Assembly: GCA_964411275.1 (NCBI GenBank) | Contig: CAYPKG010000014.1 | Span: 1 to 46,524, forward strand | DNA from: CAYPKG01 sp964411275 | GTDB lineage: Bacteria; Bacillota; Clostridia; Christensenellales; CAG-138 | Length of the DNA: 46,524 nucleotides | Direction of reading: 5' to 3' | Shown: piece after piece, positions 1 through 7,207 of the stretch | Layout of the letters: each line of letters begins with the position of its first letter | Position numbering within the stretch: the first letter of the stretch is position 1 | Notes under the pieces: generated by a model | The model's input: the letters and a program-made list of their open reading frames with translations, nothing else | What the model was told of the DNA's origin: nothing | The model's database searches: none | Translations under genes and position numbers: made by a program

Positions 1-52
1 AATACTGGACTTTTTCGCTACTCGTCATTGTATCAATAACGATGTTTAGATT

Positions 53-145
53 TGGCGGAGAAGGAGGGATTCGAACCCTCGCGCCAGTTACCCCAGCCTA
101 CTCCCTTAGCAGGGGAGCCCCTTACAGCCTCTTGGGTACTTCTCC
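53..145 (-). tRNA. tRNA-Ser (anticodon GCU)
   Basis: Read on the minus strand the segment folds as a class II tRNA: acceptor GGAGAAG pairs with CTTCTCC, the anticodon loop is CTGCTAA with anticodon GCT, a long variable arm follows, and the T-loop contains GTTCGAATC. The 3' CCA is encoded at 55-53. The gene lies 13 bases downstream of a second tRNA-Ser in the same direction, so the two are probably co-transcribed from the promoter at 292-264. Confidence 0.95.
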
Positions 146-158
146 ACGAATATTCGTA

Positions 159-247
159 TGGCGGAGAGAGAGGGATTCGAACCCCCGGTGCCTTGCGACA
201 TCACCGGTTTTCAAGACCGGCTCCATAAACCACTCGGACATCTCTCC
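159..247 (-). tRNA. tRNA-Ser (anticodon UGA)
   Basis: On the minus strand acceptor GGAGAGA pairs with TCTCTCC. The anticodon loop CTTGAAA gives anticodon TGA, the long variable arm is typical of tRNA-Ser, the T-loop reads GTTCGAATC, and CCA is encoded at 161-159. It is the first gene of a two-tRNA transcription unit with tRNA-Ser(GCU). Confidence 0.95.
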
Positions 248-263
248 ACGAGAACGCTATTGC

Positions 264-292
264 ATTATAACAAAACGGATTGTGGCTGTCAA
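264..292 (-). promoter_or_regulatory. consensus promoter of the tRNA-Ser pair
   Basis: On the minus strand TTGACA (292-287) and TATAAT (269-264) are separated by exactly 17 bases, a perfect sigma-70/sigma-A type promoter. The -10 ends 16 bases before the first base of tRNA-Ser(UGA). Such a strong promoter suits a stable RNA operon. Confidence 0.85.
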
Positions 293-293
293 G

Positions 294-345
294 AATTTAG
301 CGGCGGCCGTTTCCCCCAAAACTGCCCGGCGGCGGGGGCTAAATT
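294..345 (-). terminator. possible terminator hairpin after the aldolase gene
   Basis: AATTTAGC (294-301) pairs with GCTAAATT (338-345), and the GC-rich interior contains CCCCC and GGGGG runs that can extend the fold. It lies 31 bases after the aldolase stop codon on the minus strand, just before the tRNA promoter. There is no good U-tract, so it may be an insulator hairpin rather than an efficient intrinsic terminator. Confidence 0.4.
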
Positions 346-376
346 TCTTCACCATTTCGCGCCGCCGAGCGTTCTT

Positions 377-1147
377 TCAGTCTCTGATTTGGGACACCAT
401 ATTGCGATACCCTTCGATCAGCATGATGCAGTCCATCCCAAGGGCGACACAGTCAAAACCATTGGCAAAATACTGCTTCGCTGCAGAAGGGGTTCCGGCA
501 TAGATCATGCTGATTTTGCCCTTATCCTTGCAAACCGCGAGAATATGCGCGATGGCGTCCACCAGTTCCGGCGCGTCCATTTGCGCCGGCTTCCCAAGGG
601 CAATGGAAAGATCATAGGGGCCGATAAATATCCCGTCCACGCCTTCCATCCCGGCAATCTCCTCGATATGCTCCAAGCACCCCACCGTTTCACATTGGGG
701 CACCAGCAGGGTTTGCGCGTTGGACACGCTAAAATACGTATTCGTGTCCCGGGCAAAGTCGGCATACCCGAACTCCCCCGCAAGGGTCGGCGCAAACCCA
801 CGGCGGCCCAAAGGATAATACTTGGCGTACTCCACCAACTTTTCCACCTGCTCCACAGTTTCAATGCAGGGCACGATCAAGCCCTTCGCGCCGATGTCCA
901 GCATCTTCAAAACCGACGCCCGGCTGTGATCCTTCACCCTGACCAGGGGCGTGCAATCGTAGCTTGCAGTGGCGGCAATCGCCGGGATAACGCTTTCCAC
1001 ATCATATGGTCCATGCTCCGTATCCACGACAAAGAAATCCAGGCCCGCGATGCACAGGCACTGCGCCGCCGCGTTTCCGCCCAGTTCGTAAAAAGTGCCG
1101 ATGCAGTTTTCCCCAGACAATATTTTTTGTTTCAGCACGTTCTTCAT
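377..1147 (-). CDS. HpcH/HpaI family aldolase
   Basis: The 256-aa protein belongs to the HpcH/HpaI aldolase family. These are class II, divalent-metal-dependent TIM-barrel enzymes that reversibly cleave 2-oxo-4-hydroxy acids to pyruvate plus an aldehyde. Visible hallmarks are FVVDTEHGPYD near residue 40, GAKGLIVPCIET near 87, the PQCET segment near 150 that carries a metal-binding Glu, and IFIGPYDLSIALG near 175. Length is normal. The ATG at 1147 has a GGAGGAATT ribosome-binding site. It diverges from a LDH2/MDH2-type dehydrogenase 132 bases away; together they could handle a hydroxy- or oxo-acid, but the substrate cannot be read from sequence. A promoter is visible at 1204-1176. The family call is firm, the substrate is unknown. 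Confidence 0.88.
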   Translation of the reverse strand: MKNVLKQKILSGENCIGTFYELGGNAAAQCLCIAGLDFFVVDTEHGPYDVESVIPAIAATASYDCTPLVRVKDHSRASVLKMLDIGAKGLIVPCIETVEQVEKLVEYAKYYPLGRRGFAPTLAGEFGYADFARDTNTYFSVSNAQTLLVPQCETVGCLEHIEEIAGMEGVDGIFIGPYDLSIALGKPAQMDAPELVDAIAHILAVCKDKGKISMIYAGTPSAAKQYFANGFDCVALGMDCIMLIEGYRNMVSQIRD

Positions 1148-1175
1148 GCCAATTCCTCCGCCGCTTGTTTTCTAA

Positions 1176-1204
1176 ATTGTAACACCCTTCGCAAAAACAT
1201 ACAA
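1176..1204 (-). promoter_or_regulatory. likely promoter of the aldolase gene
   Basis: On the minus strand TTGTAT (1204-1199) and TACAAT (1181-1176) are spaced by 17 bases. The -10 ends 28 bases before the aldolase ATG. The -35 matches the consensus only in TTG, so the assignment is moderate. Confidence 0.5.
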
Positions 1205-1279
1205 TCATGTAAAATCCCCTGCTACTTAGCGCAATCTCGTGATACAATACCGGTAAGCAATCGAAAAGGAAGGTGTCTT

Positions 1280-2407
1280 ATGGAAGAGACAAGGCCTTAT
1301 ATCCCCTGGGAGCTGATGGACGGTTTTTTAAGGGACGCGTTTACAGCCTATGGCGTACCCCCGGAAGACGCGGCCATCTGTGCCGACGTTCTTTTGGAAA
1401 GCGACCGCCGGGGCATTGAAAGCCATGGCTGCAATCGCTTTAAACCAATCTATATTGACCGGATCGCGGCTGGAGTTTTAAACCCCGTCACCCATTGCGA
1501 AATCATCCGGGAAACCCCCACCACCCTGGTGATGGACGCACATGGCGGCATGGGCATGGTAGCAAGCTACAGGGCCATGGAAGCCATCATAGAAAAGGCG
1601 AAGACATACGGCCTTGCTATGGCCGCCGTGCGCAACAGCTCCCACTACGGCATCGCCGGGTATTGGCCAAGCATGGCCATCAACGAGGGCATGATCGGCA
1701 TGACAGGCACCAACGCCCGCCCCTCCATCGCCCCTACCTTCGGCGTGGAAAACATGCTGGGCACCAATCCGCTGACAATTGGCCTGCCCACAGACGAGCC
1801 CTTCCCATTCCTGCTGGACTGCGCCACCAGCATCAGCCAGCGGGGCAAAATCGAGTATTATTTCCGCAATGGACAGGATACGCCAAAGGGCATGGTCATC
1901 GGCCGCGACGGCACTGCCATGACGGACAGCGGGGCCATCCTGAAGGGGCTGACAGACGGTACCGCCGCGCTCACACCGCTGGGCGGCATCGGCGAGGAGT
2001 TGGGGGGCTACAAGGGCTATGGGTATGCCACGGTGGTGGAAATCCTCAGCGCCGCCCTCCAATGCGGCGGGTTTTTGAGGATGCTCTCCGGCGCGGACGA
2101 GAATGGGAACAAACGCCCTTATAACCTGGGTCACTTTTTTCTCGTCATCGACCCGGAAGCGTTCTGTGGGCTTGACGCGTTCAAAACAATCGCGGGAAAT
2201 ATCCTGCGGGAGCTTCGCGACAGCCAAAAGGCCCCCGGCCAGAACCGGATCTATACCGCCGGGGAGAAGGAATATCTGGTTTGGCAGCAGCGCAGGGACA
2301 AGGGCGTTCCCGTAGGAGAGGCGGTACAAAAGGAGATGATCGCCGTGCGGGACGCGAAAAACCTGCCCTGGGAATTCCCCTTTGAGCACAGTTCGCAAGG
2401 TACCTGA
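1280..2407 (+). CDS. LDH2/MDH2-family NAD(P)-dependent 2-hydroxyacid dehydrogenase
   Basis: The 375-aa product is a member of the malate/L-lactate dehydrogenase family 2 (YlbC, YiaK, ureidoglycolate and sulfolactate dehydrogenases). These reduce 2-oxo acids with NAD(P)H through a fold unrelated to classical LDH. Seen are ESHGCNRF near residue 46 (family SHG motif), the NSSHYGIAGY segment near 120, GTNPLTIGLPT near 160 and LLDCATS near 177. The start is the ATG at 1280, with AAAGGAAGGTG just upstream. The frame stays open far upstream through the aldolase and a tRNA, but those codons are not part of the gene. It diverges from the HpcH/HpaI aldolase. The stop codon overlaps the left palindrome of the marR control region. 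Substrate is unknown. Confidence 0.85.
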   Translation: MEETRPYIPWELMDGFLRDAFTAYGVPPEDAAICADVLLESDRRGIESHGCNRFKPIYIDRIAAGVLNPVTHCEIIRETPTTLVMDAHGGMGMVASYRAMEAIIEKAKTYGLAMAAVRNSSHYGIAGYWPSMAINEGMIGMTGTNARPSIAPTFGVENMLGTNPLTIGLPTDEPFPFLLDCATSISQRGKIEYYFRNGQDTPKGMVIGRDGTAMTDSGAILKGLTDGTAALTPLGGIGEELGGYKGYGYATVVEILSAALQCGGFLRMLSGADENGNKRPYNLGHFFLVIDPEAFCGLDAFKTIAGNILRELRDSQKAPGQNRIYTAGEKEYLVWQQRRDKGVPVGEAVQKEMIAVRDAKNLPWEFPFEHSSQGT

Positions 2408-2456
2408 AAATTATATTGCTAGGTACCTTGACATTTGTATTCTCCTATGCTATTCT
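2396..2456 (+). promoter_or_regulatory. marR promoter with two identical palindromes
   Basis: AGGTACCT occurs twice (2398-2405 and 2421-2428); each copy is itself a palindrome, and together they form 10-base inverted arms CAAGGTACCT/AGGTACCTTG. The right copy overlaps TTGACA (2428-2433). A 17-base spacer and TATTCT (2451-2456) follow, 33 bases before the marR ATG. The layout fits an autorepressor operator blocking the -35 element. The left arm overlaps the stop codon of the upstream dehydrogenase. Confidence 0.7.
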
Positions 2457-2488
2457 ATGGATGTAGAAAAGAAAAAGGAGAGAACAAT

Positions 2489-3061
2489 ATGAAAATGAAT
2501 GGGAAAAAATTTCGTTACTGCCAGTCGGAAGGCTACGGAAAAATCTGCGGAACCCCCCCGCAGTTTAACAGCATGGAAGAGAAGCTGCATTTCCAAATCC
2601 GCCAGCTGTCCCACCGGCATCATCACGGCGAGGGCAAAGGCGGCCAGTTCCGGGTGCTTGCGGTACTCAACGAGCAAGGAGACATGTCCCAAAAGGCCCT
2701 GATGGAAATGCTGGACATCCGTTCCGCATCATTGAGCGAGCTGTTGTTCAAGGTGGAGGACCGTGGCTGGATTGAGCGGGCCCGCAGCGCGGAGGATAAG
2801 CGCAACGTGGACGTTCACCTGACAGAGGAAGGCAAGGCCGTAGTTGCGGCCATGGACGCAAAGCGGGGTGAACGGCGGACTGCACTTTTTGCAAATTTTA
2901 CTGACGAGGAAAAGGAAGCGCTTTCCAAGCTGCTGGAGAAGCTCCTTGCAAACATGGAAACAATGGCGCGGGAATTTCCCCGCCCCGATGGACATCCCGG
3001 CCGCCATGGCAACCGCCATGGAGGACATGGAAGGCATCACCAAGGCGGCAGAAGCGATTGA
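2489..3061 (+). CDS. MarR-family transcriptional regulator with His-rich tail
   Basis: The 190-aa protein carries a MarR-type winged helix: FRVLAVLNEQGDMSQKALME near residue 60, the recognition helix around IRSASLSELLFKVEDRG and the wing RARSAEDKRNVDVHLTEEG. It is longer than usual for the family (about 140-150 aa). It has a Cys-containing N-terminal extension (C11, C20), a HRHHH patch just before the helix-turn-helix, and a tail of about 30 residues very rich in His, Gly and Arg. The ATG at 2489 follows AAAAAGGAG; an earlier in-frame ATG at 2435 lies between -35 and -10 and is rejected. The twin AGGTACCT sites at its promoter suggest autoregulation. No efflux pump follows it. The His-rich segments could bind metal, which is inference only. 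Confidence 0.85.
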   Translation: MKMNGKKFRYCQSEGYGKICGTPPQFNSMEEKLHFQIRQLSHRHHHGEGKGGQFRVLAVLNEQGDMSQKALMEMLDIRSASLSELLFKVEDRGWIERARSAEDKRNVDVHLTEEGKAVVAAMDAKRGERRTALFANFTDEEKEALSKLLEKLLANMETMAREFPRPDGHPGRHGNRHGGHGRHHQGGRSD

Positions 3062-3075
3062 TAGCAGCCATCGCA

Positions 3076-3337
3076 GCGTGTCAAAAAACCGCCGCTGCTG
3101 CGCAGCTTGCGCTTTTTTGAGGGTTCACGTTTTGATTGTTCGACTATGTCTTAAGGTGAATTGCCGCAAGGCGGCAAGAGAGGGCACCCTGGGGCGTGTC
3201 ACCGAATTCGGTTGAACATCCCCCCGAAATCATTGGATTTCGGGGATTTCAGTAAGGTTCTATGTCAAAGTCTTCGACTTTGACCACCCTAAGGGGCTAC
3301 GACCCCTTGATAATCCCCAAAGGACTTTTTCGACAGT
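3076..3337 (+). repeat. composite intergenic repeat, copy A
   Basis: Fills most of the 317-base gap between marR and the hydrogenase operon. The first 76 bases (3076-3151) match the reverse complement of 32881-32956 at 74 of 76 positions. A second block (3198-3220) matches 32791-32813 in the same inverted relation with two differences. A third (AAGGGGCTACGAC near 3291) and the end (GACTTTTTCGACAGT, 3323-3337) also have counterparts. Between shared blocks copy A holds its own hairpins: CCCCGAAATC/GATTTCGGGG (3222-3245), GTCAAAGTC/GACTTTGAC (3264-3284) and AAGGGG/CCCCTT (3291-3308). The first block has a GCTGCGCAGC palindrome flanked by A6 and T6 runs and could terminate marR transcription. Confidence 0.8.
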
Positions 3338-3340
3338 TAT

Positions 3341-3364
3341 CGGGCATGGCGCACGCCATGCCCG
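3341..3364 (-). terminator. hairpin behind the hydrogenase operon
   Basis: CGGGCATGGC (3341-3350) and GCCATGCCCG (3355-3364) form a perfect 10-base stem with a 4-base loop, 14 bases after the last stop codon of the operon. There is no U-tract on the minus strand, so it may protect the mRNA 3' end or need other sequences to terminate. Confidence 0.5.
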
Positions 3365-3378
3365 AAATTTATCCTCTA

Positions 3379-3627
3379 TTATTCCTGCGCCAGCGGCAAA
3401 ACCTCGTCTTTGAAAAAAGCCATGGCGCTTTCCGGTGTTACGCAGTGGGCCTTGCCGCCCCAAACCACAGCCACTCCGGGGTTCTGGCATTGCTTACAGC
3501 AAAACGATGCCTTCAGTTCCACCTTCTCATGCAGCGCATGCCGCTCGATCTGCTGTTGAAATGTCTGTATCACGTTATAGGAGCCCCGCACATGGCAGGC
3601 GCTGCCAATGCACACACTCAATTCCAT
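3379..3627 (-). CDS. small thioredoxin-like [2Fe-2S] ferredoxin of the hydrogenase operon
   Basis: An 82-aa protein with the cysteine pattern of thioredoxin-like [2Fe-2S] ferredoxins and the NuoE C-terminal domain: C6-x4-C11 in VCIGSACHVRG and C43-x3-C47 in SFCCKQCQNPG (C44 is an extra Cys). The start is the ATG at 3627, one base after the stop of the catalytic hydrogenase gene, so translation is probably coupled. The frame continues upstream into that gene but those residues are unrelated. It is the last gene of the operon and probably an electron carrier or accessory subunit. The HndB subunit of NADP-reducing hydrogenases is a comparable but longer protein; equivalence is inference. Confidence 0.8.
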   Translation of the reverse strand: MELSVCIGSACHVRGSYNVIQTFQQQIERHALHEKVELKASFCCKQCQNPGVAVVWGGKAHCVTPESAMAFFKDEVLPLAQE

Positions 3628-3628
3628 G

Positions 3629-5329
3629 TTATTTATCCTCCACGACGCTGTTGTAATGAACGTGCAGCAACTCATGCACGCGGCCCTTCAAAATACCGCC
3701 ATACAGGGACATCATCAGCGGATTTTCCTCGGAGCATTTGATGCTGCTCAGCCGGTCCGCCTGATACAATCCCTCCGCCCGGTCCTGCTTTTGGGGTGCT
3801 GCGCAGAAGGGCTGGCCGCCGCCGTTGATGCAGCCGCCGGGACAGGCCATCACCTCTACAAAATCAAAATGTTCCCCGGCCTTGATCCGCTCGATGAGCT
3901 TTCTGGCGTTGCCAAGGCCGCTGACCATTGCCACCCGCAGGGTTTTTTCACCAACCTGCACTTCCGTCTCCTTGACCCCCTCAAGCCCCCGCACGCCGCG
4001 ATAGGAAATGGTCATGAGGGCGGTCTTTGTTTTTTCCGAGGACACCCGCCGAAGCACCGCCTCGGTTACGCCGCCGGTGACGCCAAAGAGTATTCCCGCG
4101 CCGGTCATGGTGCCAAAGGGCATATCCACCGCCTCCGGCAGGATGTCTGAAAACTGCAGGCCGCTTTCCTTGATCATCTGGACGAGCTCCTGTGTGGTTA
4201 AAACATAGTCCACATTCTGTCTGCCGTCCTGTGTAAACTCTTCCCGCCGCGCCTCAAATTTCTTCGCGGTGCAGGGCATCAGCGCCACATGGACGCATTT
4301 GCGGCTGGAAGTGCTCCCATGCTCCCGTAGGATGGAGGCGAACATCTGCATAGGCGAGCGGCAAGTGGACACATGGGGCATCAGCTCAGGATAATTCTTC
4401 TCGCAAAAGCTGACCCAGCCCGGGCAGCAGGAGGAGAACAGGGGCAGCCCTGAGGGATTGTCCGCCACCCGCTCCAAAAGCTCGTTGGCTTCCTCCAGCA
4501 CGGTTAAATCCGCCGCTGTGGATGTATCGTATACCTCGTCAAAGCCCATGCGCCGAAGCACCGCCACGATCTGCCCGATGGCGTTATCCCCGTCGTGGAT
4601 CCCCAGCTCCTTGCCCAGCGCAACACGCACGGCGGGGGCGATTTGCACGGTGACTTTGGTGCCTTTGTCATCCAGGTGCTTCCACACCTCCATCACATCG
4701 CTTTTTACCACGATAGCGCCTGTGGGACAAACAGCGGCGCACTGCCCGCAGCCAACGCAGGGGGACTCGGCAAGGGGGACATGAAACGCGGTGCTGATGC
4801 TCATTTTAGAGCCGCGATGGGCAAAGTCAATGGCGCCCACGCCTTGTATCTCATTGCACATGCGCACGCAGTCACCGCACAAAATGCATTTGCTGTGATC
4901 CACCGTGATGCAGGCGGAGGAGCAGTCCCGGTTGGGCTTTTCAGCCGTGTTCGGAAACCTCACTCCCGTAATGTTGAAGCGCATGGCAAGGTCCTGCAAT
5001 TTGCAGGTGCCGTTGTTGCTGCATGTGGTGCAGTCACGGCAGTGGTTCGCCAGGAGAAGCTCCAGTATCATTTTGCGGTAGCGCCGCAGGCGTCCCGTGT
5101 TGGTTCTGACCTCCATCCCCGCCTTGGGCGGCGTGGAGCAGGCGGCCTCCAGGCCCCCCCACTGGTTTTCCACCATGCACATCCTGCACGCGCCGTAAAT
5201 GGACAACTCCGAATAATAACAGAAGGTGGGCATTTTGATGCCGATCTTGCTGATCAGCTCCAGCAGGTTCTTTTCCCCATTGATCTCCACCGGGATACCG
5301 TCTATCGTCATGAGTTCTTTGTGTTCCAT
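3629..5329 (-). CDS. hndD: [FeFe]-hydrogenase catalytic subunit (HydA/HndD-like)
   Basis: The 566-aa protein is a group A [FeFe]-hydrogenase that interconverts protons and H2 in the cytoplasm. Domains in order: plant-type [2Fe-2S] domain (C37, C48, C51, C64); His-Cys3 [4Fe-4S] site (H96, C100, C103, C109); two-cluster ferredoxin domain (C148/151/154/158 and C191/194/197/201); then the H-cluster domain with FSSCCPGW (C301, C302), MPCTAKKFE (C353) and MACPGGCINGGGQP (C496, C500). All H-cluster ligands are present; L1 begins with Ser instead of the usual Thr. ATG 5329 has a GGAGG site 7 bases upstream, overlapping the end of the preceding gene. With the NuoE- and NuoF-like genes it matches trimeric HydABC/Hnd enzymes, known to be NAD(P)-linked and often electron-bifurcating. 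Confidence 0.93.
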   Translation of the reverse strand: MEHKELMTIDGIPVEINGEKNLLELISKIGIKMPTFCYYSELSIYGACRMCMVENQWGGLEAACSTPPKAGMEVRTNTGRLRRYRKMILELLLANHCRDCTTCSNNGTCKLQDLAMRFNITGVRFPNTAEKPNRDCSSACITVDHSKCILCGDCVRMCNEIQGVGAIDFAHRGSKMSISTAFHVPLAESPCVGCGQCAAVCPTGAIVVKSDVMEVWKHLDDKGTKVTVQIAPAVRVALGKELGIHDGDNAIGQIVAVLRRMGFDEVYDTSTAADLTVLEEANELLERVADNPSGLPLFSSCCPGWVSFCEKNYPELMPHVSTCRSPMQMFASILREHGSTSSRKCVHVALMPCTAKKFEARREEFTQDGRQNVDYVLTTQELVQMIKESGLQFSDILPEAVDMPFGTMTGAGILFGVTGGVTEAVLRRVSSEKTKTALMTISYRGVRGLEGVKETEVQVGEKTLRVAMVSGLGNARKLIERIKAGEHFDFVEVMACPGGCINGGGQPFCAAPQKQDRAEGLYQADRLSSIKCSEENPLMMSLYGGILKGRVHELLHVHYNSVVEDK

Positions 5330-5331
5330 AC

Positions 5332-7206
5332 TCAGTCCTCCTTGATGGCATGGAAGCTGCACGCTTCCACGCAGGCGCCGCATTTGATGCATTTGCTCTG
5401 GTCAATGGCGAAGGGCTCCTTCACCTTCCCGCTGATGGCGGAAACCGGGCAGTTTCTCGCGCACTTGCTGCAGCCCTTGCACAGGGCGGGATCGATGGTG
5501 ATGCGCTTGAGTTTCTGGCAAACCCCGGCGGGGCAACGCTTCTGCTTAATGTGCGCCTCGTACTCCTCCCGGAAGTTTTCAATGGTGCTCACCACAGGCG
5601 ACGCGGCGGTTTTCCCGAGCCCGCACAAAGCGGTAGCGGAAACGGTGTCCGCCAATTCCAGCAGCAGCTCGATATCCCCTTCTTCCCCCTGCCCCGCTAC
5701 GATCCGCTCTAATATTTCCAGCATGCGCTTTGTGCCTTCCCGGCAGGGGACGCATTTGCCACAGCTTTCGTTCTGGGTGAAGTTCATGAAAAACCGGGCC
5801 ACCTCCACCATACAGGTGTCGCTGTCCATGACCACCAGCCCGCCGGAGCCGATCATGGCCCCCGCCTTTTTCAGGGAGTCGAAATCCAGTGGCAGATCCA
5901 GATCCTTGGTTGTCAGGCAGCCGCCGGAGGGCCCGCCGATCTGCACGGCCTTGAATTCACCGCCACCCCGCATGCCGCCGCCGATGTCGAATATAACCTC
6001 CCGGAGCGTGGTGCCCATCGGCACTTCAATGAGACCGGTGTTCATGATATTTCCGGTGAGGGCGAATGCCTTTGTGCCGGGACTGTTTTCAGGCCCCATG
6101 CCACGATACCAGTCCGCGCCCCTTGTGATGATCTCGGGGACATTGGCGAATGTCTCCACGTTATTCAATACCGTCGGGGAGTCGAACAGCCCGCGCTCCA
6201 CTGTCCTGGGCGGCTTGACCCTGGGCATGCCCCGCTTTCCCTCGATGGACGCGGTCAGCGCGCTGCCCTCGCCGCAGACGAAGGCACCGGCACCCTGATT
6301 GATGTGCAGCCTAAACGAAAATCCGCTGCCCAGTATGTTTTCCCCCAGCAGCCCCAGTTCTTCCGCATGGGCGATGGCTGTCTTCAGCCGGCTGACCGCC
6401 ATGGGGTATTCCGCGCGAACGTAGATATAGCCCTCGCCTGCGCCGCTGGCCAGCCCCGCGATCATCATCCCCTCCAGCATCCGGTGGGGGTCGCCCTCCA
6501 TGATGCTGCGGTCCATAAACGCGCCTGGGTCCCCCTCGTCGCCGTTACAGACAACGTATTTTTCCGGGTTCTTCTGCCGCCGCACCTGGGCCCATTTGCG
6601 CCCTGCCGGGTATCCGCCGCCCCCGCGCCCCCGGAGGTTTGAGGCTATGATCTCGTTGATGACCGCGTCCCCGTCCATCTCGAACAGCGCCTTTTCAAAG
6701 GCCAAATACCCGCCGATGGCAAGATATTCCCGGATGGAGGTTGCGTCGATATGCCCGCAATGGGTGAGCACGATCCGGGTCTGCTTTTGATAAAAGGGGA
6801 TTTCCTCCTGTTGTTTGTGCACAACCCCATCCATTTGGTAAGCAAGGCGTGGGATATGCTCGCCAGCGACGATGGTCTTGTCGATGATCTCCTCGCAGTC
6901 GCTCAGCTGCACTTTCGTATAAAGATATCCCTGGGGCTCGATGCGCACCAGCGGCCCCATCTCGCAAAAGCCGTGGCAGCCGCTTTTCTTCATGCCCACA
7001 ACATGCTCGTGAGGCTCGTGGGCAAGCTCCACCGCACAGGGAATATCCCGCTCCGCCAGCAATTCCTCCAGCCGGTCAAATATCTCCAACGAGCCGCCGG
7101 ACACGCAGCCGGAACCGGCGCACACCAGTATTTTTTTCGTCTGCTTGGCTAAAAGCTCGCCGCATGCCGCCCGAAGGGCAATCAATTCCTCTCTGTTTTT
7201 AAGCAT
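5332..7206 (-). CDS. hndC: NuoF-like NAD(P)H-binding subunit of the [FeFe]-hydrogenase (HydB/HndC-like)
   Basis: The 624-aa protein is the flavin and NAD(P)(H)-binding subunit of the trimeric hydrogenase. An N-terminal thioredoxin-like [2Fe-2S] domain has C29, C34, C77 and C81. The NuoF core follows, with the nucleotide-binding GRGGGGYPAGRKW near residue 192 and the FMN region GDEGDPGAFMDR near 222. Then come an SLBB-like segment, the NuoF [4Fe-4S] motif SCGKCVPCREGT near 480, and a C-terminal ferredoxin domain with two clusters (CKGCSKCARNCP and CIKCGACVEAC). This extended layout is typical of HydB/HndC rather than respiratory complex I NuoF. ATG 7206 follows GGGAGGAA and lies one base after the upstream stop. 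The closeness of all four genes indicates one operon. Confidence 0.93.
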   Translation of the reverse strand: MLKNREELIALRAACGELLAKQTKKILVCAGSGCVSGGSLEIFDRLEELLAERDIPCAVELAHEPHEHVVGMKKSGCHGFCEMGPLVRIEPQGYLYTKVQLSDCEEIIDKTIVAGEHIPRLAYQMDGVVHKQQEEIPFYQKQTRIVLTHCGHIDATSIREYLAIGGYLAFEKALFEMDGDAVINEIIASNLRGRGGGGYPAGRKWAQVRRQKNPEKYVVCNGDEGDPGAFMDRSIMEGDPHRMLEGMMIAGLASGAGEGYIYVRAEYPMAVSRLKTAIAHAEELGLLGENILGSGFSFRLHINQGAGAFVCGEGSALTASIEGKRGMPRVKPPRTVERGLFDSPTVLNNVETFANVPEIITRGADWYRGMGPENSPGTKAFALTGNIMNTGLIEVPMGTTLREVIFDIGGGMRGGGEFKAVQIGGPSGGCLTTKDLDLPLDFDSLKKAGAMIGSGGLVVMDSDTCMVEVARFFMNFTQNESCGKCVPCREGTKRMLEILERIVAGQGEEGDIELLLELADTVSATALCGLGKTAASPVVSTIENFREEYEAHIKQKRCPAGVCQKLKRITIDPALCKGCSKCARNCPVSAISGKVKEPFAIDQSKCIKCGACVEACSFHAIKED

Positions 7207-7207
7207 A

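Noticed and set aside
158..1279. Long open frame upstream of the LDH2-type gene, giving a 749-aa protein
   Set aside because: It runs through a tRNA and antisense to the aldolase; the ATG at 1280 has the ribosome-binding site and family alignment starts there.
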